Source of the DNA: Parathalassolituus penaei
GTDB lineage: Bacteria > Pseudomonadota > Gammaproteobacteria > Pseudomonadales > Oceanobacteraceae
Length of the DNA stretch: 64,000 nt
Assembly (NCBI RefSeq): GCF_026626885.1
Contig: NZ_JAPNOA010000020.1
Coordinates: 123,651 to 187,650, forward strand
Direction of reading: 5' to 3'
The notes beneath the pieces were generated by a model. It saw nothing but the letters and a program-made list of their open reading frames with translations. It did not search any database and was not told the origin of the DNA. This document shows positions 54,563 through 63,912 of the stretch, one piece after another. Each line of letters begins with the position of its first letter. Position 1 is the first letter of the stretch. A program made the translations under genes and the position numbers.

Positions 54563-56332
54563 TTACGGACGTGCATTACGTGGCTGGTAGCGATAGAAAC
54601 GTTCGATCATGTCGCGAGACACCAGTCCGAGACAGTTGCCAGGGCCTCGTTTGCTGGTGGAGGGGCGACGATAAACGCCCAGCCATTGAATGTCACGCGC
54701 CTGCATCTGATCGAGGGCGTCCTGCAGGTTGGCCTTCAGCGGGATGCGCTGAATCGCCGCACGACTCCCGGGAATCGACAGCAGATCAATGCTGTGGACC
54801 GGTTCCGACAGGGCATCATCCGGGGCCGGTAATTGGCTCAGGGCTTCAGCAACGGCGGCCATTGGCACCAGAATCTGCTCCTGTTCCAGCAATAACCATT
54901 CGGTATGGCCTTCCAGTAACTGGCGTGCAAGCTGGGCATCGAGATGGCGTTCAACCGTGGCAACTGCACGGGTCATGGCATCGGCCACCCAGGTGTTGCG
55001 CAACATCAGCAGTACCGGGTCCGGGGTCTGATACAGCTGGTTGCCACCGAGTTGTACTTCAAACACCGACGGCAGCCGGAATCCTTCGCTGACTACCAGA
55101 GTGGCAATCACAATCGCCAGCATACCGGGCATGATCAGGTTCGGGTTGGCGGTCAGCTCCAGTAATGCCATCAGCGCCGCCAGCGGAGCACCCAGCACCG
55201 CGCCCATCATGGCTCCCATCCCCAGCATCACGTAAAAGCCGGTTTCAAGGCCGCGTTCACTGAAGGTGGTAGACATGGCATCACCAATCAAGGCCCCCAG
55301 CATGGCACCAATAAACAGTACCGGGCCGATCAGACCGGCCGGAAAACGGATCGCGGCTGCCCACGAGGCCAGCAACAGCTTGGCCAGCAGCACCATGACA
55401 AATACACCCGCGACCACGTTGCCCGACAGGGCAGCGTTTACGGTGTCGTAACCGGTGCCCATGATGTCCGGCAGATACCAGCTGATGGCCGCCGTGGTGA
55501 GGGTCAGGGAACCCCAGCGAGCCCACAGTGGCAGCCGATTCAGACGCTGTAGATAACGTACGGTCCAGATAAACGCCGCTGCCAGACCACCGGCCGCAAA
55601 CGCCAGAATCAGCACGGCGGGTAATTCCAGCAGCGAGTGCATCGACAGTGGTGGCACATCAAATGCCGGGGTATTGCCAAAAATGGCGCGGCTGACAATG
55701 GCTCCCGCCACCGACGCCAGCATGATGGGGATAAAACTGCGGGTGCTGTATTCCAGCAACACCACTTCCATCGCAAAAATCACCCCGGCAATCGGGGTGT
55801 TGAACGATGCCGAGATCGCACTGGCAACACCGGCACCGGCGAGAATCCGCAACCGATGGTGCGCGAGGCCGGTGAACTGGCCGATCTGGCTGGCGGTGCC
55901 TGCGCCGAGGTGAATCGCCGGGCCTTCACGACCAATGCTGTGACCACTGAGCAGGGCGATGACGGCGGCCAGCCACTGCAGCAGCAGGTTGCTGGATGGC
56001 AGATAGCCTTGATGGCGCTCCATACGGATCAGTACATGGGTGACACCGACGCTGCGGCCTTCCTCGTTGCGGCGCGAAAACAGCAGGATCAGGGCTAGGC
56101 CACCGCAGATCAACATGCCGGTACGCAACATCGGTGACAATGTTTCGAAGCTTTCTGCCGATGTCATGGGCAGAAACAGGATGAGTGGCCATTCGATGGC
56201 AAGGCGGAACAGGGTAATCACAATACCGGATGCCAGACCGGCCAGCAGCGCCAGCAAAGCCAGCCCCAGCTGGCTGTCGGAGAGGATCAGCTGCTGTAGC
56301 CACGGCGGCGGGTTGGGAAGTTTTACCAACAA
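54563..56332 (-). CDS. CLC-family chloride channel or transporter with CBS domains
   Basis: The 589-residue protein has about 430 residues of CLC membrane core: GHSIGREGPAIHLGAG (GREGP anion filter), ASAISASFNTPIAGVIFAMEVVL and FPAGLIGPVLFIGAMLG. A cytoplasmic C-terminal tail with two CBS-like segments follows (TWVADAMTRAVATVE; IPLKANLQDALDQMQARDIQWLGVYR). The first filter motif reads GHS where GSGIP is common, so ion selectivity may differ. It appears to begin at TTG 56332 with AAGGA upstream. It is divergent from argC. Confidence 0.9.
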   Translation of the reverse strand: MLVKLPNPPPWLQQLILSDSQLGLALLALLAGLASGIVITLFRLAIEWPLILFLPMTSAESFETLSPMLRTGMLICGGLALILLFSRRNEEGRSVGVTHVLIRMERHQGYLPSSNLLLQWLAAVIALLSGHSIGREGPAIHLGAGTASQIGQFTGLAHHRLRILAGAGVASAISASFNTPIAGVIFAMEVVLLEYSTRSFIPIMLASVAGAIVSRAIFGNTPAFDVPPLSMHSLLELPAVLILAFAAGGLAAAFIWTVRYLQRLNRLPLWARWGSLTLTTAAISWYLPDIMGTGYDTVNAALSGNVVAGVFVMVLLAKLLLASWAAAIRFPAGLIGPVLFIGAMLGALIGDAMSTTFSERGLETGFYVMLGMGAMMGAVLGAPLAALMALLELTANPNLIMPGMLAIVIATLVVSEGFRLPSVFEVQLGGNQLYQTPDPVLLMLRNTWVADAMTRAVATVERHLDAQLARQLLEGHTEWLLLEQEQILVPMAAVAEALSQLPAPDDALSEPVHSIDLLSIPGSRAAIQRIPLKANLQDALDQMQARDIQWLGVYRRPSTSKRGPGNCLGLVSRDMIERFYRYQPRNARP

Positions 56333-56448
56333 TCGGAGTCCTTGATTGGTTGCTGCGGTGGAAGGGAAATCCAGAAGCGGTATTATAAGCGCCTTTGGGA
56401 ACGGCTGCCCCCACCGATGGTGGCCAATTGCAATTTTGAGGTGTCGGT

Positions 56449-57480
56449 GTGATCAAGGTAGGTATCGTCGGAGGAACAGGCTACACAGGCGTTGAGCTGC
56501 TGCGCATCCTGGTTAACCATCCAGAAGCAGAGCTGAGCGTTATTACTTCCCGTAGTGAGGAAGGTGTTCGCGTTGCTGACATGTACCCGAACCTGCGCGG
56601 TCACACCGATCTGCGCTTCAGTGTACCGGATGCTGACAAGCTGGCGGCCTGTGACGTGGTGTTCTTCGCCACTCCACACGGTGTTGCACACTCGCTGGCT
56701 GGCGACATTCTGAAGTCTGGTACTCGTGTTATCGACCTGTCTGCAGACTTCCGTATCAAGGACGCTGACGAGTGGGAAAAATGGTACGGCCAGCCACACG
56801 GCGCCCGTGACATCCTGCCGGAAGCCGTTTACGGCCTGCCAGAACTGAAACGTGATGAGATCAAGGGCGCACGCCTGATCGCCGTTCCTGGCTGTTACCC
56901 GACCGCTGTACAGCTGGGTTTCCTGCCGCTGCTGGAAAACAATCTGCTGCCAGAACAGGTTCTGATCGCTGACTGCAAATCCGGTGTAAGTGGTGCCGGT
57001 CGTGGTGCCAGCGTGGGTTCCCTGCTGTGTGAAGCCAGCGAATCCCTGATGGCGTATGCCGTGAAAGGCCACCGTCACCTGCCGGAAATTCGTCAGGGTC
57101 TGGGCTGGGCGGCTGGCAAGGATGTGGGCCTGACCTTCATTCCGCACCTGACTCCGATGATTCGCGGTATCCACGCTACCCTGTACGCATTTGCGCCAGG
57201 TCTGGAAGCCGATCTGCAGGCGCTGTACGAAGCCCGTTACGCCAACGAACCATTTGTGGATGTGATGCCAGCAGGCAGCCACCCGGCTACCCGTTCTGTA
57301 AAAGGCAGCAACATGTGCCGTATCGCCGTTCACCGTCATGCCGCTACCGGCCAGATCGTGGTGTTGTCGGTAATCGACAACCTGGTGAAAGGTGCTTCCG
57401 GTCAGGCCGTACAGAACATGAACCTGATGTTTGGTCTGGACGAAACCACTGGTCTGAACCACGTGGCGCTGATGCCCTGA
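56449..57480 (+). CDS. argC: N-acetyl-gamma-glutamyl-phosphate reductase
   Basis: The 343-residue protein has the NADP-binding start [21 protein letters not shown], the catalytic cysteine in [10 protein letters not shown], and [17 protein letters not shown]. It reduces N-acetylglutamyl phosphate in arginine synthesis. The start is GTG 56449 after GAGGTG. It belongs to the long type (above 330 residues). The coding sequence is followed 19 bp later by the DUF6776-like gene, and argC is divergent from the CLC gene. Confidence 0.95.
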   Translation: MIKVGIVGGTGYTGVELLRILVNHPEAELSVITSRSEEGVRVADMYPNLRGHTDLRFSVPDADKLAACDVVFFATPHGVAHSLAGDILKSGTRVIDLSADFRIKDADEWEKWYGQPHGARDILPEAVYGLPELKRDEIKGARLIAVPGCYPTAVQLGFLPLLENNLLPEQVLIADCKSGVSGAGRGASVGSLLCEASESLMAYAVKGHRHLPEIRQGLGWAAGKDVGLTFIPHLTPMIRGIHATLYAFAPGLEADLQALYEARYANEPFVDVMPAGSHPATRSVKGSNMCRIAVHRHAATGQIVVLSVIDNLVKGASGQAVQNMNLMFGLDETTGLNHVALMP

Positions 57481-57499
57481 TTAACGGGCGGTATCCGGT

Positions 57500-58243
57500 A
57501 TGGCAATTGTAAAAGGGACAGTAAAGGGGAGTCGCCAGGATGATCTGGTGATTACCACTTTCCAGCCTGAACAACGCACCCGTCAGCGTTTGCTGACGGT
57601 GATTGCGCTGGTGGCTGTCGGATTTGGCGGCTTTGCCGGCGGGATGTACGGCAGTGTCGGCATGGTCGACAGTCTTACCGCCGAGCGCGATGAACTGCGC
57701 AGCCTGCTGGATGAAAATGAACAGACCATCGCCGACCTCACCCAACAGGTGGGTATCCTCCAGAAAGGGGGTGAGGTTGATCGTGTGGCGGCTGAAGACG
57801 TACGCGAAACCATTCGTGATCTGCGCTCCCGGGTAACCGGTCTGCAGGAAGAAGTGCGTTTTTACCGCGGCATCATGGTGGAAGATGAGGGCGTTGAAAA
57901 AGGCCTGAGTCTGAGCAAGGTGGAAATTCGTCCACTGCAAAACCAGCGTGCCCGTTACTCCGTGCTGCTCAGTCAGGTGGTGGACAACGCCGGTTATGTG
58001 GCCGGTACGGTAAACATGCGTGTGGTCGGGCTGCAGAAAGGCAAGGAAGCATCCTTTGCCCTCGGCCGTCTCGACAAACAGGTGAACGATGCCGGAGCGG
58101 CATTCCGCTTCCGTTACTTCCAGGAACTGACGGGTGAATTACAGCTGCCGGATGGCTTTGTGCCAACCAAGGTAGAAGTATCCGTCCAGGCGTCTGGCAA
58201 GGGCGGTCGCAAGATTGAACAGTCCATTGATTGGCCAACTTAA
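57500..58243 (+). CDS. DUF6776-like membrane-anchored coiled-coil protein
   Basis: The 247-residue protein has a short cytoplasmic N-terminus, one membrane segment (LLTVIALVAVGFGGFAGGMYG), a periplasmic coiled coil (LTAERDELRSLLDENEQTIADLTQQVGILQ), and a beta-rich C-terminal domain with YFQELTGELQLPDGFVPTKVEV. That last block is common in gammaproteobacterial proteins encoded between argC and a bactofilin gene. Function is unknown. It is 9 bp before the bactofilin gene, so the two are surely co-expressed and may build a cell-envelope scaffold. Confidence 0.85.
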   Translation: MAIVKGTVKGSRQDDLVITTFQPEQRTRQRLLTVIALVAVGFGGFAGGMYGSVGMVDSLTAERDELRSLLDENEQTIADLTQQVGILQKGGEVDRVAAEDVRETIRDLRSRVTGLQEEVRFYRGIMVEDEGVEKGLSLSKVEIRPLQNQRARYSVLLSQVVDNAGYVAGTVNMRVVGLQKGKEASFALGRLDKQVNDAGAAFRFRYFQELTGELQLPDGFVPTKVEVSVQASGKGGRKIEQSIDWPT

Positions 58244-58252
58244 GGAAATACG

Positions 58253-58681
58253 ATGTTCAGCGCCAAAGACAGCAAAGACAAGAGTGGCAATACTCACTAC
58301 GACACCCTGATTTCAGCTCGTACCGAAATTGCAGGTGACGTTCATTTCTCCGGTGGCCTGCATGTCGATGGTGTCATCCGTGGCAACCTGATTGCCGAGC
58401 CAGGTAGCGGTGCCGTGGTACGTGTCAGTGACAAGGGCCGTATCGAAGGTGAAATCCGTTCCCCTAACGTGATCATCAATGGTCCGGTGCTGGGGGATGT
58501 ACATGCTTACGAATATATCGAGCTAGCCAAAAGTGCTCAGGTAACCGGTGATGTGTATTACAACCTGATGGAAATGGTTTTGGGTGCTGCTGTGAACGGT
58601 CAGTTGCATCACCAGAGCAAGGAAGCCCAGGCTCACGCCAAGCCTGCCTTGGAAGTCGTTTCTGACAAGGTAAAAAGTTGA
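58253..58681 (+). CDS. Bactofilin (polymer-forming cytoskeletal protein)
   Basis: The 142-residue protein has the bactofilin beta-helix core: DTLISARTEIAGDVHFSGGLHVDGVIRGNL, VSDKGRIEGEIRSPNVIINGPVLGDVHA, and AQVTGDVYYNLMEM. Bactofilins form filaments bound to the inner membrane and take part in cell shape. The short tails on both sides of the core are normal. It forms a unit with the DUF6776-like gene and is followed 58 bp later by erpA. Confidence 0.92.
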   Translation: MFSAKDSKDKSGNTHYDTLISARTEIAGDVHFSGGLHVDGVIRGNLIAEPGSGAVVRVSDKGRIEGEIRSPNVIINGPVLGDVHAYEYIELAKSAQVTGDVYYNLMEMVLGAAVNGQLHHQSKEAQAHAKPALEVVSDKVKS

Positions 58682-58739
58682 CTGAAAAAGTCGGGTAATC
58701 GCATAATCGCGTATCTGTCTATTTTTGTGTTGAGCAACC

Positions 58740-59087
58740 ATGACTGCTGTGCAATCTGCCGATCCTATTGAACTGACGGCTGCTGCCGAAGCCCGCATCC
58801 GCGAACTCCTTGCAGAGGAAGCGGACGACGAGCTGTGCCTGCGTGTGTTTGTAACCGGTGGTGGCTGCTCCGGCTTCCAGTACGGTTTCACCTTTGATGA
58901 TGACCGTGATGACGACGATACCCTGCTCAACCGTGATGGTGTGCGGGTGCTGGTCGATTCCCTGAGCTTTGGTTATCTGTCTGGTTCAGTACTGGACTAC
59001 CAGGAAGGTCTTGAAGGCGCCCGTTTTGTGGTGAGTAACCCGGCTGCCACTTCCACCTGTGGTTGTGGCTCCTCCTTCTCCATCTGA
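58740..59087 (+). CDS. erpA: Iron-sulfur cluster insertion protein ErpA
   Basis: The 115-residue A-type carrier has the three conserved cysteines: [11 protein letters not shown] and the paired TCGCGSSF at the C-terminus. It passes Fe-S clusters to targets such as IspG. An AGC-rich leader with a weak ribosome site precedes the ATG. A small exported protein gene starts 4 bp after its stop. Confidence 0.94.
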   Translation: MTAVQSADPIELTAAAEARIRELLAEEADDELCLRVFVTGGGCSGFQYGFTFDDDRDDDDTLLNRDGVRVLVDSLSFGYLSGSVLDYQEGLEGARFVVSNPAATSTCGCGSSFSI

Positions 59088-59091
59088 TCGG

Positions 59092-59616
59092 ATGCGCATG
59101 ATCAGTCGGACGAATTGTTTTCAGTTTTCTCTTCAGGTTCTGGCCGTTGCCTGTATGGCAACGTTCTGCCAGGCCGATCCTGCTTCATCTGATCTTCTGA
59201 GCCCGGCCGATTATGAGCCGGCGCTGTTGTCTCCGTCTCCCGGTGTGGTTGGTCCTCGATACAAGGCTGTGCTGGAGTTGCACTCTGCGGCGGAGTTGCT
59301 GAAGGTGTTGCGGCGGGCAGAACAACTGGTGAATGAATCGCAGGAGAACGGTTATCCGGATCGTGAGCCGGTGGCGTTTATTCTGTACGGCGATGAAATC
59401 CGCCTGTTTGAGCACCAGCGTTATGGTGAAAACCGCGAAATAGTCGATCTGGCAGCGTCGCTGGAAGCCTATCGTGTGGTGGATCTCAAGGTCTGTGCCA
59501 CCTGGTTGCGTGAGCACAATCTGCAGGAAAGTGATCTGCCTGCGTTTCTCGATTCTGTGCCTTACGGCCCGGATGAAGTTCGTCGCTTGCAGGAATCCGG
59601 TTACACCGACTTCTGA
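59092..59616 (+). CDS. Exported DsrE-family-like protein
   Basis: The 174-residue protein starts MRMISRTNCFQFSLQVLAVA and has a signal peptide ending near CQA. The rest resembles DsrE/F-like sulfur-relay folds (YKAVLELHSAAELLKVLRRAEQLV, VAFILYGDEIRLF, VVDLKVCATWLREHNL, one cysteine in the usual helix position). It starts 4 bp after erpA. The ribosome site is poor, and ATG 59098 is an alternative. A periplasmic thiol or sulfur role can only be guessed. Confidence 0.75.
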   Translation: MRMISRTNCFQFSLQVLAVACMATFCQADPASSDLLSPADYEPALLSPSPGVVGPRYKAVLELHSAAELLKVLRRAEQLVNESQENGYPDREPVAFILYGDEIRLFEHQRYGENREIVDLAASLEAYRVVDLKVCATWLREHNLQESDLPAFLDSVPYGPDEVRRLQESGYTDF

Positions 59617-59631
59617 AGCTCTGCTGGCCGT

Positions 59632-60723
59632 TCAGGCCGGATAAATCCCACCCAGAATACGCAAGCCTGATGCGCCGGTTACCGATGGCTGGTTACCGGG
59701 CAGCCCCAGTAATGTCTGGCGAGCCAGCCACGCAAACGCCACCGCTTCCATACAATCCGGAGCAATACCGGCTTCCGCACTGCTGATCACCCGATGAGCG
59801 GGCAGCAGTTGTTGCAGACGCTCCAGCAACCAGCGATTACGAATCCCACCACCACAGACCAGCACCTCTCCAGAGGCATGTCCCCAGTTCTGGATGGATA
59901 ACAGGATCGAACGGGCGGTCAGTTCCGTCAGGGTCGCCAGAACATCCTCGTGGGAGGTGGTGTGATCAATGTTCATATTCTCCAGCCGGAACAGCTCACG
60001 ACCGGTGCTTTTGGGTGGCTCACAGCGGAAATAGTCGTGTTCAAGCCATTGGCTCAACAGTGATTCGATCACAGTACCGGAGCGGGCCAGAGCGCCATCT
60101 ATGTCACAGGGTTGCGCCAGATACCGCTGGCACCATTCATCCATCAACGCATTACCAGGGCCACAATCGAAACCGATGGTATTTTCTCCCCGGATCACCG
60201 TGATATTGGCGATACCGCCGATATTCAGCACCATACGTGGAATCTGCTGATTGCCTAGGTAACGGGCATGGAAAGCCGGCACCAGCGGTGCACCCTGACC
60301 ACCGGCAGCGATGTCGCGGCGGCGAAAATCGGCAACACAACAGATGGCTGTCAGTTCGGCGATGCGGCCCGGATCACCGATTTGCCAGCTGGCAACCGGG
60401 GGCTGTGGCTGATGGCGCAGAGTATGGCCGTGGCTGCCAATCGCGCGAATAGCCGTCGCAGGCAGGTTGGCTGCGTTCAGAACGGCCAGAGCAGCTTCGG
60501 CTGCCCGTTCGGCGATCTCGCGCTCCAGAGTCATTACATCTTCCGGAGCGAGCTGGGCGGCCACGGCTGCGGAGCGCAACGTGGCGGTGAACTCGGGGCT
60601 GTAGGGGCAGGATACAAACGCTTCAACGCTGAGCTGATCCTGATCGAATCGCACCAGCGCTGCGTCCATAGCGTCAGCGCTGGTGCCGGACATCAGACCA
60701 ATATAACGCTCAACGTCCATCAT
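59632..60723 (-). CDS. anmK: Anhydro-N-acetylmuramic acid kinase
   Basis: The 363-residue protein has RYIGLMSGTSADAMDAALVRF at the N-terminus, IGSHGHTLRHQP, NIGGIANITVI and VCGGGIRNRWLLERL, matching AnmK. It phosphorylates anhydroMurNAc from recycled peptidoglycan to MurNAc 6-phosphate. The ATG at 60723 overlaps the stop of the M23 peptidase gene by one base (TGATG); a second ATG is at 60720. Coupling with a peptidoglycan hydrolase fits cell-wall turnover. Confidence 0.94.
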   Translation of the reverse strand: MMDVERYIGLMSGTSADAMDAALVRFDQDQLSVEAFVSCPYSPEFTATLRSAAVAAQLAPEDVMTLEREIAERAAEAALAVLNAANLPATAIRAIGSHGHTLRHQPQPPVASWQIGDPGRIAELTAICCVADFRRRDIAAGGQGAPLVPAFHARYLGNQQIPRMVLNIGGIANITVIRGENTIGFDCGPGNALMDEWCQRYLAQPCDIDGALARSGTVIESLLSQWLEHDYFRCEPPKSTGRELFRLENMNIDHTTSHEDVLATLTELTARSILLSIQNWGHASGEVLVCGGGIRNRWLLERLQQLLPAHRVISSAEAGIAPDCMEAVAFAWLARQTLLGLPGNQPSVTGASGLRILGGIYPA

Positions 60724-62075
60724 CAGCCGGCCGGCTGGGCGTCTGGCGCCGGGGCTGGAGTGCTGGCAACCGGACTGACGGACAACTGATCCATCTGCTG
60801 GGTAATTTCTTTTGAACGTTTCAGAAAGGTCGCTTTTTCATTGGCGGCAATCGGTTCAGCCATTGGCAGCTTCAGAGTCAGGGAGTCACGCTGCACGCCG
60901 TCAACATGGAATTCGTAGTGCAGGTGAGGGCCAGTCGCCAGACCTGTCATACCGACGTAACCAATTACCTGGCTTTGTTTGACGGAGCGACCGGCACGAA
61001 TATCACGGGCAAATGCGTTCAGGTGTGCATACAGGGTTTCGTAACGGCTGTTGTGCTGGATAACAACGACGTTACCAAAACCATTCTTACGGCCAGCAAA
61101 GGTTACCTTGCCGTTACCAGCGGCTTTCACCGGTGTACCAATCGGGGCTGCGTAGTCAGTGCCTTTGTGAGCACGGATGGTGTTCAGAATCGGGTGCTTA
61201 CGGCCAAGACTGAAGCGCGAGCTGATACGGAAGAAATCGATCGGGTTACGCAGGAACGCCTTGCGCATACTCATGCCTTCCGGGGTGTAATAATTCACAT
61301 TGCCGCTTTTGTCTTCATAACGAATGGCAGAATACAGCTGACCCTGGTTGCGGAAACGCACCCCCAGAATGTCGCCAGTACCAATCTTTTCACCATCCAG
61401 GAATATTTCTTCATACAGCACACTCATTTCGTCGCCCTTGCGGATATCCTGGGCAAAGTCGATGTCCCAGCCAAAGATGTTGGCAATTTCAATCAGGGTG
61501 CTTTCCGGGATACCGGCGCGCTCACCATCCAGGAACATGGAGTTCTCGATGCGGGCTTCGGCAAAACGTGGCAGGTGTTCAGCGTCACGCTGGATCAGCT
61601 GGTAAGCCAGCTTGCCTTCTTCGTTGCGAACGATGCGGTGTTTGGTCAGAGGAGAAACTTCGACTTCCATCTGCTGGATATGGTTATCACCCGTTCGAAT
61701 CCAGCGAACTTTCTGATCAGGGCGCAGGCGCAGACTGTCCTTCGGGACAACTGCGGCAATTTCGATAATATCCGCCGCACTCAGCTGATTACGGCTGAAC
61801 ATTGATGACAGACTGCCACCGGAACGAATGGAATCTTCTTCCCACGGATCTTTTTCCACAGGCGCCGGTTTGGCTGTTGTTGCCGCTACAGGCACTTGTG
61901 CCTTGTTGTCAGCAGGCGTGGTTGTTTCTTGCCCTGGCAGAACCAGAGTCTCATGAATTTTGTGAGGAGTTTTCGCACCAGGCCAGAACAGAACAAGTAC
62001 AAGAACAATAAGTGTAATAGCAACACCTGCCAGGTGAGTGGCAGGGAAAAATTGTAGTCTGGTGGACTGAGCCAT
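60723..62075 (-). CDS. M23-family murein endopeptidase (MepM-like)
   Basis: The 450-residue protein has an N-terminal membrane anchor (about 16-33), a Pro/Thr/Ala-rich linker, an OapA/LysM-like middle, and a C-terminal LytM domain. Zinc ligands are visible in HKGTDYAAP and in GPHLHYEFHVDGV. It probably cuts peptidoglycan cross-links in the periplasm, allowing wall growth. It is coupled to anmK and divergent from tyrS, the arrangement found in many gammaproteobacteria. Confidence 0.93.
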   Translation of the reverse strand: MAQSTRLQFFPATHLAGVAITLIVLVLVLFWPGAKTPHKIHETLVLPGQETTTPADNKAQVPVAATTAKPAPVEKDPWEEDSIRSGGSLSSMFSRNQLSAADIIEIAAVVPKDSLRLRPDQKVRWIRTGDNHIQQMEVEVSPLTKHRIVRNEEGKLAYQLIQRDAEHLPRFAEARIENSMFLDGERAGIPESTLIEIANIFGWDIDFAQDIRKGDEMSVLYEEIFLDGEKIGTGDILGVRFRNQGQLYSAIRYEDKSGNVNYYTPEGMSMRKAFLRNPIDFFRISSRFSLGRKHPILNTIRAHKGTDYAAPIGTPVKAAGNGKVTFAGRKNGFGNVVVIQHNSRYETLYAHLNAFARDIRAGRSVKQSQVIGYVGMTGLATGPHLHYEFHVDGVQRDSLTLKLPMAEPIAANEKATFLKRSKEITQQMDQLSVSPVASTPAPAPDAQPAG

Positions 62076-62216
62076 GTCTAAGTCAACGTTCCTGAGTTAT
62101 GGAAACTGCGTACAGCTCAGGTGAGAGCCGCGGGCATTTTAACCAGTGAGCTTGATTTTGCACATTGATCAGGTATTTTCGGCCCTCTTATTCATTGGAC
62201 AATACCTGAGTACGTT

Positions 62217-63518
62217 ATGACAGCCAAATTGATCAAAGATTTGAAAGCGAGAGGCCTGGTAAACCAGAGCACTGCTGAAGAAGAACTGGTTCAGCACCTT
62301 GAGTCTGGCATTCGTACTCTCTATTGCGGCTTTGATCCGACCGCCGACAGCCTTCACATTGGCAGTCTTGTTCCGCTGCTTACCCTCAAACGCTTCCAGA
62401 TGGCAGGTCATCGTCCAATCGCTCTGGTTGGCGGCGCCACCGGTCTGATTGGTGATCCGAGCTTCAAGGCTCAGGAGCGCAAGCTCAACGGACCTGAAGT
62501 GGTTGCTGGCTGGGTCGACAAGATCAAAGCCCAGGTGTCTGCTTTTGTGGACTTCGATTGTGGCGATAACAGCGGGCTTGTTGTGAACAACCTGGATTGG
62601 GTTGGTTCCATGAGCGTGCTGGATTTTTTGCGCGACGTCGGCAAGCACTTCTCAGTAAACAACATGATTCAAAAAGAATCTGTGAAACAGCGTATCGAAC
62701 GTGAAGGTTCTGGTATCTCTTTCACCGAGTTCACTTACATGTTGCTGCAGTCCTACGACTTTGCCGAGTTGGCTAACCAGCGTGCCTGCACACTGCAGAT
62801 CGGTGGTTCGGACCAGTGGGGTAACATCGTGGGTGGTGTTGATCTCGCCCGTCGTATGTACAGCCAGCAAGTATTTGGTCTGACTTTGCCACTGGTAACC
62901 AAGTCTGACGGCACCAAATTCGGTAAAACCGAATCCGGTACCATCTGGCTCGATGCCAGCAAAACCTCTCCATATGCTTTCTACCAATTCTGGATGAACA
63001 CAGCAGATGCAGACGTTTACAAGTTCCTGCGTTATTTCACCTTCCTGACTCCTGAGCGTATCGACGAAATCGAAGCGCACGATGCCAGTATTGAAGGTCG
63101 CAAGACTGCCCAGCCGATTCTGGCTGAAGAAGTTACTCGTCTTGTACACGGTGAAGAGGCATTGCAGTCCGCCCGTCGTATTACAGAAGCACTGTTCTCC
63201 GGTGACGTTGCGGCACTGACCGAAACCGAACTGGAGCAAATCAAACTGGATGGCCTGCCATCCGGAGATCTGGATCTGTCTGCTCTTACTGAAGTTCCGC
63301 TGACCACACTGTTGGCGGATTGCGGTATGGCGAAAGCTGGCCGGGAAGTAAAAGACGCACTGAGCCGTAACGCAGTCATTATTAACGGTTATGCCGCTGG
63401 TGCTGATGACAACATGAAAACCGCAGAGTGCTTTGCTGCCGACAAAGCCATGTTTGGTCGCTTCTTCCTGGTTCGTATGGGCAAGAAAAAGTACCACCTG
63501 TTTGAAGTTAAAAAATAA
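62217..63518 (+). CDS. tyrS: Tyrosyl-tRNA synthetase
   Basis: The 433-residue class I synthetase has the HIGS-type ATP motif DSLHIGSLVP (47-50), tyrosine-pocket residues in LYCGFDPTAD, SDQWGNIVGGVDLARR, and the KMSKS-equivalent KFGKTESGT. The C-terminal S4-like RNA-binding part contains SRNAVIINGYA. The length agrees with the E. coli-type TyrS. It precedes the rRNA operon directly: the first rRNA promoter is 14 bp after its stop, without a visible terminator between. Confidence 0.96.
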   Translation: MTAKLIKDLKARGLVNQSTAEEELVQHLESGIRTLYCGFDPTADSLHIGSLVPLLTLKRFQMAGHRPIALVGGATGLIGDPSFKAQERKLNGPEVVAGWVDKIKAQVSAFVDFDCGDNSGLVVNNLDWVGSMSVLDFLRDVGKHFSVNNMIQKESVKQRIEREGSGISFTEFTYMLLQSYDFAELANQRACTLQIGGSDQWGNIVGGVDLARRMYSQQVFGLTLPLVTKSDGTKFGKTESGTIWLDASKTSPYAFYQFWMNTADADVYKFLRYFTFLTPERIDEIEAHDASIEGRKTAQPILAEEVTRLVHGEEALQSARRITEALFSGDVAALTETELEQIKLDGLPSGDLDLSALTEVPLTTLLADCGMAKAGREVKDALSRNAVIINGYAAGADDNMKTAECFAADKAMFGRFFLVRMGKKKYHLFEVKK

Positions 63519-63531
63519 TTTGAAAAAAGTG

Positions 63532-63559
63532 TTGACGCGCTCGGAAGGATCCTTATAAT
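63532..63559 (+). promoter_or_regulatory. rRNA operon promoter 1
   Basis: TTGACG (63532-63537), 16-nt spacer, TATAAT (63554-63559), followed by a GCGC-rich discriminator as in stringently controlled rRNA promoters. Confidence 0.92.
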
Positions 63560-63613
63560 GCGCGGCCATTCGAGAGCAAAACTGCAACGCAGTAAAGCTT
63601 AAGAAAAAAGGGG

Positions 63614-63641
63614 TTGACAGTCACGAATGATTCGGTAGAAT
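63614..63641 (+). promoter_or_regulatory. rRNA operon promoter 2
   Basis: TTGACA (63614-63619), 16-nt spacer, TAGAAT (63636-63641), then GCGCCCCC. It is 82 bp downstream of promoter 1. Confidence 0.9.
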
Positions 63642-63697
63642 GCGCCCCCACAAAGACGAAGCGAAAACAAGCGCTGAAATCTGAGTGAAAAAAATGG

Positions 63698-63725
63698 TTG
63701 ACATGAAAATTCGAAAGAGTATAAT
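63698..63725 (+). promoter_or_regulatory. rRNA operon promoter 3
   Basis: TTGACA (63698-63703), 16-nt spacer, TATAAT (63720-63725), then GCGCAACC. It is 84 bp downstream of promoter 2 and nearest to the 16S gene. Confidence 0.92.
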
Positions 63726-63758
63726 GCGCAACCCGATTCAACGATAAATTGAATCGCC

Positions 63759-63769
63759 GCTCTTTAACA
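63759..63769 (+). promoter_or_regulatory. BoxA antitermination site of the rRNA leader
   Basis: GCTCTTTAACA matches the bacterial boxA consensus bound by NusB/NusE. The following leader, with TTAGACAATTACGTGTGGG, closely resembles the E. coli rrn leader. It ensures antitermination over the operon. Confidence 0.88.
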
Positions 63770-63912
63770 ATGTATTTAGACAATTACGTGTGGGTGCTTA
63801 CCACGATGGTCTTAAGTCACAGATTATCAGGTAAGACTCTGTCGATAATTCATTTATTGTCAGTTTTTTACTGATCAAGATTTAGAGTGAATTTTTTCAC
63901 TCGAAACACTTT

